The translations under genes and the position numbers were made by a program. A stretch of 64,000 bases of DNA from Clostridiales bacterium (GTDB taxonomy: Bacteria > Bacillota > Clostridia > Oscillospirales > CAG-272), in NCBI GenBank assembly GCA_021202555.1, contig JAJQCT010000006.1, positions 33,079-97,078 of the forward strand. The letters are read 5' to 3'. The notes below the pieces were generated by a model that saw only the letters and a list, made by a program, of their open reading frames with translations, ran no database searches and was not told the DNA's origin. This document shows, one piece after another, positions 8,651 through 16,939 of this stretch (its first letter is position 1; each line of letters starts with the position of its first letter).

Positions 8651-9289
8651 TTATTCAGCGGCTATGTCGTTTTGTTCACATATAATCAGCTCTTTTGCAT
8701 ACGGAAGAGTCGCCACCCAGTCGGTAAAGGTGTGCCATTCATCAAGCTTGTGATTTTTCCTCGCGTGGTACATATTGATGAGATTTTCATAATTCATAGT
8801 CACCGTGCGCGTTTGATTGTAGCTTGACGGCAAAAGCTGAATCATATTATACCAGTACGCCTTCTCTTTGGCGAGGAGATATTTTTGGCGCTCGCCCTCC
8901 AGAAACGCAATCATTGAATCAAGCGCCGACAGCGCCTCGTCCGTCATGTGATCATGCGAAAAATCATCGCGCTCAAAGGGCTTTGAATGTATTTTGTGCA
9001 TCGTGGAGGTGGAATTTGCGACGGTTCCGACCTTATAAGTGTCAAACTCCTTCCACCAGTAAATCGGCGCTGTAATATCCGCCGATACTATGACCTGACG
9101 CAGAAATTTCCTGTGGTCGCTGCCCGCGCGGCGAAGCCGCACAGCGAGATCAAGGTCGTTTTTGCCGAGAATATAGTTCCCGTTTTCATCGTAAGCGCTG
9201 TCAGAGCGCGCCCAGCTGTTAAGCGGATTGCGCGCGCCCCTCATTGCTCCCTCAAAATTCATTACCGCATCGTTTTTTACCGAAAGCAT
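8651..9289 (-). CDS. ThyX-like conserved protein (possible non-catalytic relative)
   Basis: A 212-residue protein of a type common in gut Firmicutes and phages, usually left as hypothetical. The central block APIYWWKEFDTYKVGTVAN followed by STSTMHKI recalls the order of the flavin-dependent thymidylate synthase motif (RHRxxSxNExSxRY), but the basic RHR residues and final RY are missing. Relation to ThyX is therefore inferred from pattern only, and catalysis is doubtful. The start at 9289 is chosen because CGGGGA lies 6 bp upstream; an ATG at 9304 lacks a ribosome site. It is a single-gene unit with its own terminator. Confidence 0.6.
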   Translation of the reverse strand: MLSVKNDAVMNFEGAMRGARNPLNSWARSDSAYDENGNYILGKNDLDLAVRLRRAGSDHRKFLRQVIVSADITAPIYWWKEFDTYKVGTVANSTSTMHKIHSKPFERDDFSHDHMTDEALSALDSMIAFLEGERQKYLLAKEKAYWYNMIQLLPSSYNQTRTVTMNYENLINMYHARKNHKLDEWHTFTDWVATLPYAKELIICEQNDIAAE

Positions 9290-9489
9290 ATCAAGTCCCC
9301 GCATTATTTTCTAAGTTCACAATATAATTATAAGGGAACGAGTATGTTTTGTCAATCGGTTTTTGAATTTTTACATGGGGGACGCCGTTTGTTATTTTTT
9401 CGGTGGTAAAATGAAGTTGACGGGTGAAAATACCATCTCGAATATTGCAACCCGAGGTTGCGCGAAATTTCATCATAAAATCAAAGTAA

Positions 9490-9524
9490 AATTGGTTGCG
9501 CAAACCAATTCGCGCTGTTATACT
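9490..9524 (+). promoter_or_regulatory. Promoter with dyad over the -35 box of the HTH-GlmM gene
   Basis: TTGCGC (9496-9501) and TATACT (9519-9524) are 17 bp apart. A 21-bp dyad with perfect 8-bp arms (AATTGGTT / AACCAATT, 9490-9510) covers the -35 box. A smaller dyad GCAACC..GGTTGC lies at 9447-9461, and GGTTGCGC occurs in both. The position suits a repressor site, possibly for the HTH domain encoded just downstream. Confidence 0.55.
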
Positions 9525-9572
9525 ATGCTTGATCTTTTTTGACGAAAATAATGCAGACAAGGAGCGGAAGAA

Positions 9573-11198
9573 ATGAAGCTTGCGGACAAAATCATATATT
9601 ACAGAACACGACTTTCAATGTCGCAGGAGGAGCTTGCGTATAAAATAGGCGTATCGCGTCAGTCCGTTTCAAAGTGGGAAATGGATCAGGCGGATCCCCG
9701 AATCGACAAAATCGTGCAGATGTGCGCGCTTTTCGGCGTTACCGCCGATGAGCTTATACGCGACGAGGTGCCGACCGCCGCCGAAAGCGTGGGAGTAAAG
9801 CCGAAAAACTCGGGAAAATATTTCGGTACGGACGGATTTCGCGGCGAATTCAACGTCGCGCTTCGTGCAGATCAGGCATTTCGCATAGGACGCTTTCTCG
9901 GATGGTATTACTCATCCCCGCTGTCAGGCTGCCGCGACAGAAATTACCGACCCAAGGTGTGCATAGGCAAGGACACAAGGCGCTCGAGCTATTCCCTCGA
10001 ATACGCGATGGCGGCAGGACTTACCTCCTCGGGAGCGGATGCGTATATGCTTCACGTTACGACTACCCCGAGCGTATCATACGTGACGCGCTCCGACAAT
10101 TTTGACTGCGGCGTCATGATTTCCGCGTCGCACAATGCCTACTATGACAACGGAATCAAAATCGTGAACCGCTACGGCGAAAAGATGGAGGATTCCGTGA
10201 TTGACCTGATTGAATCCTACCTTGACGGCGACGTGGAGCCGTTCGGAATTGCGGGCGAGGATTTGCCACTGCCGCCGCGTGAGCGCGTGGGAGTTATAAT
10301 AGACTATGTTGCGGGACGCAACCGCTACGTGGGATTTCTGATTTCCGTCGTCACGCATTCGTACAGGCAGGTCAAAATTGCGCTTGACTGCGCGAACGGC
10401 GCTTCATGGCGGATAGCTCCCGCCGTATTTGAAACGCTCGGCGCGCAGCTATACGTGATAAACGGTCAGCCGGACGGTCAGAACGTAAACCGTAACGCAG
10501 GCTCGACACACGTCGAGGCGCTTTCAAAATACGTGAAGGAAAATCATCTCGACGTCGGATTCGCGTTTGACGGCGACGCCGACAGATGCATTGCGGTCGA
10601 TGAAAACGGGGATGTCATTGACGGCGACAAGCTTATGTTTATACTTGCGCGCCGCCTTCACGAACGCGGAGCGCTTGAAAAGGACACGCTTGTCACGACG
10701 ATTATGTCAAACGCGGGGCTGAAGCGCGCCGCGGGCGAATACGGAATCAAGGTTGTGACAACAGATGTGGGCGACAAAAATGTTTACGAGGAGATGACGA
10801 AGAACGGATATTCCCTCGGTGGCGAGCAGTCCGGGCATATAATCATTCACAAATACGCGACGACAGGCGACGGTATTCTCACCTCGCTTATGATAATGGA
10901 GGAAATCCTCGACAGCAAAACGACGCTTTCAAAGCTCGCCGCTCCCGTGACGATTTTCCCGCAGACGCTCCGCAATATCCGCGTGAGCGACAAAAACGCC
11001 GTGCTTGACGACCCCGATATAATTGCGGAGACGGAGAAAATAACAGCGGAGCTTGGAGACTGCGGACGTATTCTCGTGCGCAAAAGCGGAACTGAACCCG
11101 TCGTCCGCGTTATGGCTGAGGGAGAGGACACGTCGCTCTGCGAGAGCGCTGTCGAAAGGATAGAGAATCTCATAAAAGAAAAGGGGTACGCTTTATAA
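9573..11198 (+). CDS. XRE-type HTH domain fused to phosphoglucosamine/phosphohexose mutase
   Basis: 541 residues in two parts. Residues 1-65 are a Cro/C1-type helix-turn-helix (SMSQEELAYKIGVSRQSVSKWE). From about residue 80 follows a complete alpha-D-phosphohexomutase close to GlmM: KYFGTDGFRG, phosphoserine loop ISASHNAYYDNGIK, metal loop DGDADR, sugar loop GGEQSGH and phosphate loop RKSGTEPVVR. GlmM interconverts glucosamine-6- and -1-phosphate for peptidoglycan precursors. AGGAGCGGAAG precedes the ATG and no start lies between the domains, so the fusion appears genuine. The hexapeptide gene overlaps its stop by one base. DNA binding by the fusion and autoregulation are inferences. Confidence 0.88.
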   Translation: MKLADKIIYYRTRLSMSQEELAYKIGVSRQSVSKWEMDQADPRIDKIVQMCALFGVTADELIRDEVPTAAESVGVKPKNSGKYFGTDGFRGEFNVALRADQAFRIGRFLGWYYSSPLSGCRDRNYRPKVCIGKDTRRSSYSLEYAMAAGLTSSGADAYMLHVTTTPSVSYVTRSDNFDCGVMISASHNAYYDNGIKIVNRYGEKMEDSVIDLIESYLDGDVEPFGIAGEDLPLPPRERVGVIIDYVAGRNRYVGFLISVVTHSYRQVKIALDCANGASWRIAPAVFETLGAQLYVINGQPDGQNVNRNAGSTHVEALSKYVKENHLDVGFAFDGDADRCIAVDENGDVIDGDKLMFILARRLHERGALEKDTLVTTIMSNAGLKRAAGEYGIKVVTTDVGDKNVYEEMTKNGYSLGGEQSGHIIIHKYATTGDGILTSLMIMEEILDSKTTLSKLAAPVTIFPQTLRNIRVSDKNAVLDDPDIIAETEKITAELGDCGRILVRKSGTEPVVRVMAEGEDTSLCESAVERIENLIKEKGYAL

Positions 11199-11899
11199 TG
11201 GAGTGCGAATATCTTTTTGTAAATTCCATACTTGACCTGACAAAGACGGATTTTGCTGATTTGTTTGACGGCATCCGCTATCCGTGGGAGGCGCTCGACA
11301 AAATAAGCGATTACATCAGGGAAGCGGGCAAATTGCTTCCGAAGGACGAATTTTATTCGCCCTCCCCCGACGTATGGATTTCAAAATCGGCAAAGGTAGC
11401 GCCGACTGCTTACATCGCGGGACCGACAATTATATCGGCGGACACGGAGGTGCGCCACTGCGCGTTTATACGCGGCACCGCTCTTGTCGGAAAGGGCTGC
11501 GTTGTCGGAAATTCTACCGAGCTTAAAAACGTCGTTCTTTTTGACGGCGTACAGGTTCCGCATTATAATTACGTCGGCGACTCAATTCTCGGATATAAGG
11601 CGCATATGGGCGCCGCCTCACTGACATCAAACGTCAAGGGCGACAAGCATTCCGTCTCCGTACATACTCCTGATGGGGATATTTTTACCGGAAGGCGCAA
11701 ATTCGGCGCGATATTAGGCGATTTTGCCGAGATAGGATGCGGCGCCGTGCTGAATCCCGGTGTAATAATCGGGAAAGGCTCGCGCGTTTATCCGCTTGTG
11801 AGCGTTCGCGGCGTCGTTCCCGCAAATTCCATTTGCAAAGGCGGAAAAGAAGCGGTACCGATAATACCCGATTCCGGTGTGACCGGCGGCGGGCAATAA
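11198..11899 (+). CDS. Left-handed beta-helix (hexapeptide) protein related to the GlmU acetyltransferase part
   Basis: 233 residues dominated by hexapeptide repeats (from about residue 65 to 215), with the GlmU-like stretch HYNYVGDSILGYKAHMGAAS. The nucleotidyltransferase half of GlmU is absent, so it would act only as an acyltransferase or be a binding relative. Its ATG overlaps the stop of the HTH-GlmM gene (TAATG), which indicates translational coupling. Together they suggest consecutive steps of UDP-GlcNAc synthesis: GlcN-1-P production, then its acetylation. The uridylyltransferase step would need another gene outside this window. Confidence 0.75.
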   Translation: MECEYLFVNSILDLTKTDFADLFDGIRYPWEALDKISDYIREAGKLLPKDEFYSPSPDVWISKSAKVAPTAYIAGPTIISADTEVRHCAFIRGTALVGKGCVVGNSTELKNVVLFDGVQVPHYNYVGDSILGYKAHMGAASLTSNVKGDKHSVSVHTPDGDIFTGRRKFGAILGDFAEIGCGAVLNPGVIIGKGSRVYPLVSVRGVVPANSICKGGKEAVPIIPDSGVTGGGQ

Positions 11900-11937
11900 T
11901 TTTTGCAGGAATCAGAGCGTATTTTTAATCGGGGGCG

Positions 11938-13728
11938 ATGAAAATGAACACCGAATCGAAAACAAAGACAAAAAAAGCTCGCAGAGTTGAAGCGCTCGAC
12001 CGCGGGCTTGTCGCCGTTAGGACTGACAGTGGAGTTCTCGTGAGCTGGCGCTCGCTCGGCACCGAATCGAACTCGACCGTATATGAGCTTTACCGCGACG
12101 GGAAGCCTATATACAGAAGCGGCGAGGGGATGGCGACCTGCTATCTTGACGCGGACGGAAATGCGGCATCCGTTTATAAGGTAATCACCGACGGAAAGGA
12201 CACGTCGGAGGAGGCAACGGCTCACCCCGACAATTATTTCGACATTCCATTAAATAAGCCCTCAGACGGTCGAACGCCCGACGGCAAGCATTACACGTAT
12301 ACTCCTGGCAACTGCTCATGCAGTGACCTTGACGGCGACGGCAAATACGAAATAATCGTAAAGTGGGACCCGTCGAACGCGCATGACAACGCGCACGCAG
12401 GCTACTCCGGCAACGTCATACTCGACGCTTACAGGCTAAACGGCGAGCAGCTCTGGCGAATCGACCTTGGGGTAAACATTCGAGCAGGCGCGCATTACAC
12501 GCAGTTTTTAGTCTATGATTTTGACGGCGACGGAAAAGCCGAGCTTGTATGCAAAACATCAGACGGAACGGTTGACGGCGCGGGCGCTGTCATCGGAGAC
12601 GCCGACGCCGACTACAGAAACAACGCGGGCTATGTGCTTACGGGAAACGAATATCTCACCGTATTTGACGGCGAAACGGGCGCGGCGATAACGACTGTCG
12701 ATTATTACCCGCCGAGAGGAAATGTTTCCGACTGGGGCGACGGATACGGAAACAGGGTGGACAGATTTCTCGCCTGCGTCGCATATCTTAACGGTGAAAC
12801 CCCGTCGATTGTGATGTGCCGCGGCTACTATACGCGCACCGTCCTCGCCGCATACGATTTTGACGGCAAAAAGCTTATAAATCGATGGGTGTTCGATTCG
12901 GACAAGCCCGAAAATGCGTCATACGCCGGTCAAGGAAATCACAATCTCGTCGTCGCCGACGTTGACGGGGACGGGTGCGATGAAATTGTCTACGGTCAGT
13001 GTTGCATAGATAGTGACGGCACGGGACTCTGGAATACACGGCTTTTCCACGGCGACGCGATTCACGTCGGCGATTTTCTGCCAGAACGCCCGGGACCTGA
13101 GGTCTGGGGCTGCCTTGAAAGCGGCAGCACGGGCGCATATCTTGCTGACGCGGCGACGGGAGAGATTCTCGGTCACTATGACTGCGACAGGGACGTCGGA
13201 CGTGCGCTTGCCGAAAATTTCATAACGGGAAATTCATCCGCCGAGTTTTTGTGCGCGACGACACCGACAGTATTTTACTACGATACGGAAAAATCAAAGC
13301 TTTCGGAGATGAAGGATGTGATATGGACGGGAGGTGTCAATTTCGCCGTATGGTTCACGGGCGAGCTTGAAAGGTGCGCGCTTGACAAAACGAGCGTTCT
13401 CTCGTATAGAGACGGCACGGCGCGAGAGGTTTTGCGCGGCAAGGATGTAACGTCAATCAACGGCTCAAAGGCGACGCCCTGTCTCACATTGGATCTTCTC
13501 GGAGACTGGCGTGAGGAAATCGTTTTCGCGTCCTCTGACGGAAATTTTCTTCGCGTCTATCTCACGGACTGCGACACGGACTACAGAATTTACACTCTCA
13601 TGCATAACACGATGTACCGCTGCGGCGTGGCAAATGAAAATATTTGCTACAATATCCCGCCGCATACCGATTATTTTCTCGATTCGGCGTATCCGCTGCC
13701 CGAATATCCGAATGTATATGTAAAATGA
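11938..13728 (+). CDS. Rhamnogalacturonan lyase, polysaccharide lyase family 11
   Basis: 596 residues with the PL11 layout: an N-terminal beta-sandwich opening with VEALDRGLVAV, then an eight-bladed propeller marked by repeated calcium-binding DxDGDGxxE segments. These lyases cleave the rhamnose-galacturonate backbone of pectin by beta-elimination. There is no signal peptide; the N-terminus is lysine-rich and charged. It is therefore probably intracellular and acts on imported oligosaccharides, like Bacillus YesX and unlike secreted YesW. GGGGGCG precedes the ATG. It starts 38 bp after the hexapeptide gene and ends before a terminator, so cotranscription is possible though no pathway link is obvious. 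Confidence 0.9.
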   Translation: MKMNTESKTKTKKARRVEALDRGLVAVRTDSGVLVSWRSLGTESNSTVYELYRDGKPIYRSGEGMATCYLDADGNAASVYKVITDGKDTSEEATAHPDNYFDIPLNKPSDGRTPDGKHYTYTPGNCSCSDLDGDGKYEIIVKWDPSNAHDNAHAGYSGNVILDAYRLNGEQLWRIDLGVNIRAGAHYTQFLVYDFDGDGKAELVCKTSDGTVDGAGAVIGDADADYRNNAGYVLTGNEYLTVFDGETGAAITTVDYYPPRGNVSDWGDGYGNRVDRFLACVAYLNGETPSIVMCRGYYTRTVLAAYDFDGKKLINRWVFDSDKPENASYAGQGNHNLVVADVDGDGCDEIVYGQCCIDSDGTGLWNTRLFHGDAIHVGDFLPERPGPEVWGCLESGSTGAYLADAATGEILGHYDCDRDVGRALAENFITGNSSAEFLCATTPTVFYYDTEKSKLSEMKDVIWTGGVNFAVWFTGELERCALDKTSVLSYRDGTAREVLRGKDVTSINGSKATPCLTLDLLGDWREEIVFASSDGNFLRVYLTDCDTDYRIYTLMHNTMYRCGVANENICYNIPPHTDYFLDSAYPLPEYPNVYVK

Positions 13729-13754
13729 GAAAATGAACGCGCTGTTTATTAAAG

Positions 13755-13804
13755 GACGATAAAAGCAAAGCTTTGCTTTAGGCAATGCATTGTCTTTTAT
13801 CGTC
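13755..13804 (+). terminator. Terminator after the PL11 gene
   Basis: GACGATAAAAG (13755-13765) pairs with CTTTTATCGTC (13794-13804) around a smaller inner hairpin, followed by TTTTT. Confidence 0.75.
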
Positions 13805-13925
13805 TTTTTGGTTTATTCAGTGGGAAACCGGCGGCGCCCTTGTTTATTGTTTTAGCGGGAGAATGCCTCTGACGTCGCTGTGTCCGTTGTCCTGCCGCCG
13901 TGTTAGGCTCGGCGGGAGCCAAATA

Positions 13926-13967
13926 TATAAAAACAGAGCACACATCCGTTTTGGTTGCGTACTCTGT
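13926..13967 (-). terminator. Terminator at the 3' edge of the toxin/immunity block
   Basis: On the minus strand ACAGAGTACGC pairs imperfectly with GTGTGCTCTGT and is followed by TTTTTATAT. A second weaker hairpin with AGAGGA..TCCTCT arms lies at about 13983-14015. The rest of 13805-14045 shows nothing I can identify. Confidence 0.6.
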
Positions 13968-14045
13968 GATTATTAAGTTAAAAGAGGACCGGTAATCTTC
14001 CGCTCCTCTTCGGTGTGCGTCCGCAAACGTATACCGCAATTGATA

Positions 14046-14357
14046 TTATATTATCTCCGCGATGCTATGGGCGGCGTTGTATATCCGCCTCATGATTGAG
14101 TTTTCCTGCAAATACTCAAGCCCTTTGAGCGTTATTCGCATATTTGTGGTATCAACTACAGCGTCGCCGCAGATGTTTCGTTTAATCGTCACGCCCTTGA
14201 TATATCCGACATCGTACATCATCTCGATATACTTTGCCCAGCGTTCGTTTGACACGCAAAGCGCGTCGGCGCTGGCGGCGGTCAAATCCGGCTTCGCTGA
14301 ATCCATCTCTTGTTCAAGAGTGGTCAAGATTTTGTATACTGCTTTGAAGTTATCCAT
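14046..14357 (-). CDS. YjcQ-like protein
   Basis: 103 residues matching the small YjcQ family in its N-terminal DNFKAVYKILTTLE and its C-terminal winged-helix-like LKGLEYLQENSIMRR. YjcQ-type proteins are frequent in prophages and mobile regions; their function is unsettled. GGAGACTACCA precedes the ATG. It is the last gene of the minus-strand toxin/immunity block. Its first 19 codons are duplicated at 19476-19532 in a broken copy. Confidence 0.7.
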   Translation of the reverse strand: MDNFKAVYKILTTLEQEMDSAKPDLTAASADALCVSNERWAKYIEMMYDVGYIKGVTIKRNICGDAVVDTTNMRITLKGLEYLQENSIMRRIYNAAHSIAEII

Positions 14358-14374
14358 TGGTAGTCTCCGGCGTT

Positions 14375-14614
14375 TTATCCCAAATCCAAATTTACAATCT
14401 CATCCGCTATTTCAAGCAAGGATTTGCTTTCAAAAAATGGTATCTGCATAACGTCATCGATATTGGTTACTTCGATAAGATTATCTCCATACCACAGCTC
14501 AAAAGAATTCTCATTATATGGGTCTACTCCGCATAGCTTTCCGTTATACTCAAATGTTACATGTGTGCATAGTTCGCTTATTCTGTTCTTTATGATGTTA
14601 GCCGATTCTGTCAT
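14375..14614 (-). CDS. Immunity-type protein paired with the orphan His-rich toxin module
   Basis: A 79-residue acidic protein. Its start overlaps the stop of the preceding toxin C-terminus by ATGA, the coupling expected of a toxin-immunity pair. A clear paralogue lies at 19222-19452, sharing KNRISE.C, YNGK.CGVDP and .WYGD. The low molecular weight, acidity and position suggest the cognate antidote; this is inferred from context, as the family is not one I can name. Confidence 0.65.
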   Translation of the reverse strand: MTESANIIKNRISELCTHVTFEYNGKLCGVDPYNENSFELWYGDNLIEVTNIDDVMQIPFFESKSLLEIADEIVNLDLG

Positions 14615-14946
14615 AATATATCGCTGTTTTCCTCTCTTTCTTCTTCGTTCAGCTCTCTGCCGAGAGAACGGTTAAGCTTGCCGTTAGAATTGTATGTGTA
14701 ATCATGCGCGTGTTCTCCATGTCTGCCGAATCGGTGTTGCTCAGGATGACCGTGGTCGAAATTTGAAATTTGCTTTGTTTGATTGCCGTTGCTGTCGTAA
14801 TAATTCCGTGTGATGCCTCCGTTTTTGGATACCAGCTGCGTTATACTGTTAGGTTCGGCAGTCAATGATGTCTTGGATACTAATATTATATCATGTCCCG
14901 CCGCATTTTGCAACACCGCCGTCTCACCGTCCCGCTTCATCGCCAC
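14611..14946 (-). CDS. Orphan polymorphic-toxin C-terminal module (His-rich)
   Basis: 111 residues in which the only ATG lacks a ribosome site. The frame actually continues upstream through the linker VPQYDRTRLADFTREQSDAA, which is the same linker found before the ADP-ribosyltransferase module at 16937-17028. The C-terminal part (RNYYDSNGNQTKQI, FGRHGEHAHDY) resembles toxin tips seen at the ends of phage minor-head (MuF-type) proteins. The delivery part is missing, so this is a displaced cassette rather than a full toxin. It is followed with ATGA overlap by an immunity-type gene. Enzymatic activity unknown. Confidence 0.6.
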   Translation of the reverse strand: MAMKRDGETAVLQNAAGHDIILVSKTSLTAEPNSITQLVSKNGGITRNYYDSNGNQTKQISNFDHGHPEQHRFGRHGEHAHDYTYNSNGKLNRSLGRELNEEEREENSDIL

Positions 14947-15029
14947 GTTTGCCGCGTCGCTTTGCTCGCGGGTGAAGTCGGCGAGCCGTGTGCGGTCGTA
15001 CTGCGGGACTAATCCGTTAGCCTTGCAGA
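14938..15029 (-). repeat. 92-bp toxin-linker repeat, copy 1
   Basis: Matches 16937-17028 with only a few mismatches and encodes the same linker (ANGLVPQYDRTRLADFTREQ). It begins abruptly inside the 3' end of the 15017-15637 gene, marking a recombination junction. Confidence 0.85.
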
Positions 15030-15637
15030 TACGGTGCGCTCCATTGCTCGCTGTTCATGTATGTGATAATGGCAGCCCATGGATTAAAGTCCACGGTTGG
15101 AGCAACAAGAACGATTGTGCATTGTTCAGCCTTTCGAGCAAAACAGGTGATAAGATTAAGAGACCGGATAACACGCCTTCTTCTGTCGTGTTCTTTCTTT
15201 GTTTCTTCATACACTGGTATGGAGCCCAGCACACTTGCAGCTTTTTCGAGTGCTGCACGTGCTTCTTCCTCTGTAATATATCCAGCGAATTCTTTGAAAG
15301 CCTCAACAGAAAAAGTTATCTTAGTGTTTATAAGGTGCATATCTTCAAACACTTGGCTGTTCAGCTCTTTCAAAAACATGAGAAACAAGCTTATTTCCTG
15401 TCTGCAACCGCGCAAGAGGCTTACGTTAGGTATTAATAGACCTTTTATCTCATCGCCTTTTTTGTATAATATTTTTTTCGCGTTGCCAGTCTTATCATAA
15501 TCTTCAACGCTGTAAACCGCCTCATATATTTCAGGCGGAGTATAGCAGTCGTCGGTTGTCAGCTTCGGCTTGAATTTATTCACGAACGCCTCATATTCAG
15601 GGTTATCTTCAAATATATCGATTTGTTCTTTGCTCAT
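15017..15637 (-). CDS. Chimeric or truncated phage-type protein
   Basis: About 206 residues. The first 40 or so (MSKEQIDIFEDNPEYEAF, then KPKLTTDDCYTPPE) resemble the opening of a widespread phage protein often annotated as a DNA methylase or ParB-like protein. The remainder does not match it: the conserved Asn-Pro-Pro-Phe region of that family is missing. The C-terminal part is unrecognised. Its 3' end runs into the 92-bp linker repeat. GAGGAG precedes two adjacent ATGs; the second is better spaced. Probably a recombination product. Confidence 0.5.
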   Translation of the reverse strand: MSKEQIDIFEDNPEYEAFVNKFKPKLTTDDCYTPPEIYEAVYSVEDYDKTGNAKKILYKKGDEIKGLLIPNVSLLRGCRQEISLFLMFLKELNSQVFEDMHLINTKITFSVEAFKEFAGYITEEEARAALEKAASVLGSIPVYEETKKEHDRRRRVIRSLNLITCFARKAEQCTIVLVAPTVDFNPWAAIITYMNSEQWSAPYLQG

Positions 15638-15721
15638 CATCTCTCCTCAAAAATTGTATAATAAAAGCACGGCATCTCTGTCGTTCTTTCGCGATTATAA
15701 AATTGCTGATTTGTCCGTGTC

Positions 15722-15940
15722 TTATGACACGTCCTCCAAAACCTCAATCGACGCAAGCTCGCGGTCTTCGATGCCAATCCACTGCCCGTCGTCACATTGA
15801 AAGGTTACTTCAGAAAAAATATTTCCGTCGTCATCGTAGTCAAAACTGTATCCGTCAATGAAACCGACTCGATAATCGCCATCTAAGAAATTGATTTTGA
15901 TTTTCTTATCAAAATACTCATCGGGGTGTTCAATTCTCAT
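15722..15940 (-). CDS. Small acidic immunity-type protein, 72 aa
   Basis: A short, strongly acidic protein (DEYFDKKIKINFLDGDY, YDDDGN, CDDGQWIGIEDREL) with a beta-rich pattern. The start MRIEHPDEYF at 15940 is preferred because AAGGAAAAG lies upstream and the start overlaps the preceding gene by 11 bp. It is second after the ADP-ribosyltransferase module, a usual place for extra immunity genes. The family is not recognised. Confidence 0.6.
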   Translation of the reverse strand: MRIEHPDEYFDKKIKINFLDGDYRVGFIDGYSFDYDDDGNIFSEVTFQCDDGQWIGIEDRELASIEVLEDVS

Positions 15941-16166
15941 CTTTCTTTTCCTTCGAGGAAACCAATTGAAGTAGCTCAAGCAAGTCGTTCCAGTAATCAT
16001 AGTTGGTCACATCATCGAATTTCTTGCTCATTTCAATATGCTCCTCTGCCGCATCCAGCGCTTCTCTCGGAGTATTTTCAGCAAATCCAACGATATTATT
16101 TTCATCGTCAAAAATCGCATATGGCAAATATTTTGTTTCGAGCTCTAATGCATAATTGCGCATCAT
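15930..16166 (-). CDS. Probable immunity protein for the ADP-ribosyltransferase module
   Basis: 78 acidic residues. The first ATG (16166) has GGAGGTGATAAA directly upstream and overlaps the toxin stop by ATGA, so translation is coupled. The C-terminal helix-rich half (EEHIEMSKKFDDVTNYDYWND) is duplicated as a broken copy at 19763-19889, showing that cassettes of this kind were reshuffled here. The immunity role is inferred from position and size. Confidence 0.65.
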   Translation of the reverse strand: MMRNYALELETKYLPYAIFDDENNIVGFAENTPREALDAAEEHIEMSKKFDDVTNYDYWNDLLELLQLVSSKEKKDEN

Positions 16167-16939
16167 TTTATCACCTCCAAAGTCATATATTTTTCCATTT
16201 CTTCGACTTCCACAAATTCATGTTGCTGCGCATCATATTTTTGCAACGTCACAAGTTGTTCTCCGCCATCAATTACCTCGAACGAGGTGTTCTGATTGAG
16301 CAAAAACTCAAATTCCAAGTCTTTTTTTTCGCTGAAACTGTTTATATACGCTCCGTTCGTTCCTTTTCCAATTAAAATTTGCAGGTGAATAGGGGTGTTC
16401 CCACCGAATTTTCGCAGAATCTTGTCAAACAGCGAAGTACTCATTAGCGATTTTTCGGTATATTTTTTCCCTATAGAGTTTACGATGTCTTCAACCGCCG
16501 ACCCCGTTCCCGTGATATAATCAACAGAACGTACATATCTGTGCGTTATAATGTTGTCATTCAGTTTGAATTTGCTAACAGCTTCAGACGCTTGCCTATT
16601 CAATTCCAAATAGCTATCGAGGTTCTCCTCTCCGAATTCTCTGCATACTTTATTATATTCTGGAGAACCTTTTTCAAAACGCGCCGCGGCATTCATAGCT
16701 TCGTAGCTTCCGTCGGTGTAAACTTTTATAGCCTCTTTTTCTTTTTCGGACACATGAGAATTGAGTTCATAATATGATTTTACCCATTCTTCATAGCCGT
16801 TTTGGTCATCAATACTAAAGGCTTTGTACCGACTCATCTTTTCGCTTATATTCTCGCTCGCCTTAATTATACCACCGCTCCCCGCGATTGTCAACTGCTC
16901 AGACGGCATTGAATGCTCCGCCTCTCCATCCCCCTTCAT
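16163..16939 (-). CDS. Orphan ADP-ribosyltransferase toxin module
   Basis: About 258 residues with the arrangement of R-S-E class ADP-ribosyltransferases: YTDGSYEAMNAAAR as the fold opening, an Arg strand (THRYVRSVDY), the STS motif (SLMSTSLF) and a late ExE (LEFEFLL). Such toxins transfer ADP-ribose from NAD to a target protein. The ATG at 16939 has no ribosome site; the frame extends to about 17103 through NALSDKLAAQNKAYNEFCEA and the shared linker, the C-terminal style of phage MuF-type head proteins. The delivery domain is lacking. An immunity-type gene follows with ATGA overlap. Target unknown. Confidence 0.72.
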   Translation of the reverse strand: MKGDGEAEHSMPSEQLTIAGSGGIIKASENISEKMSRYKAFSIDDQNGYEEWVKSYYELNSHVSEKEKEAIKVYTDGSYEAMNAAARFEKGSPEYNKVCREFGEENLDSYLELNRQASEAVSKFKLNDNIITHRYVRSVDYITGTGSAVEDIVNSIGKKYTEKSLMSTSLFDKILRKFGGNTPIHLQILIGKGTNGAYINSFSEKKDLEFEFLLNQNTSFEVIDGGEQLVTLQKYDAQQHEFVEVEEMEKYMTLEVIK

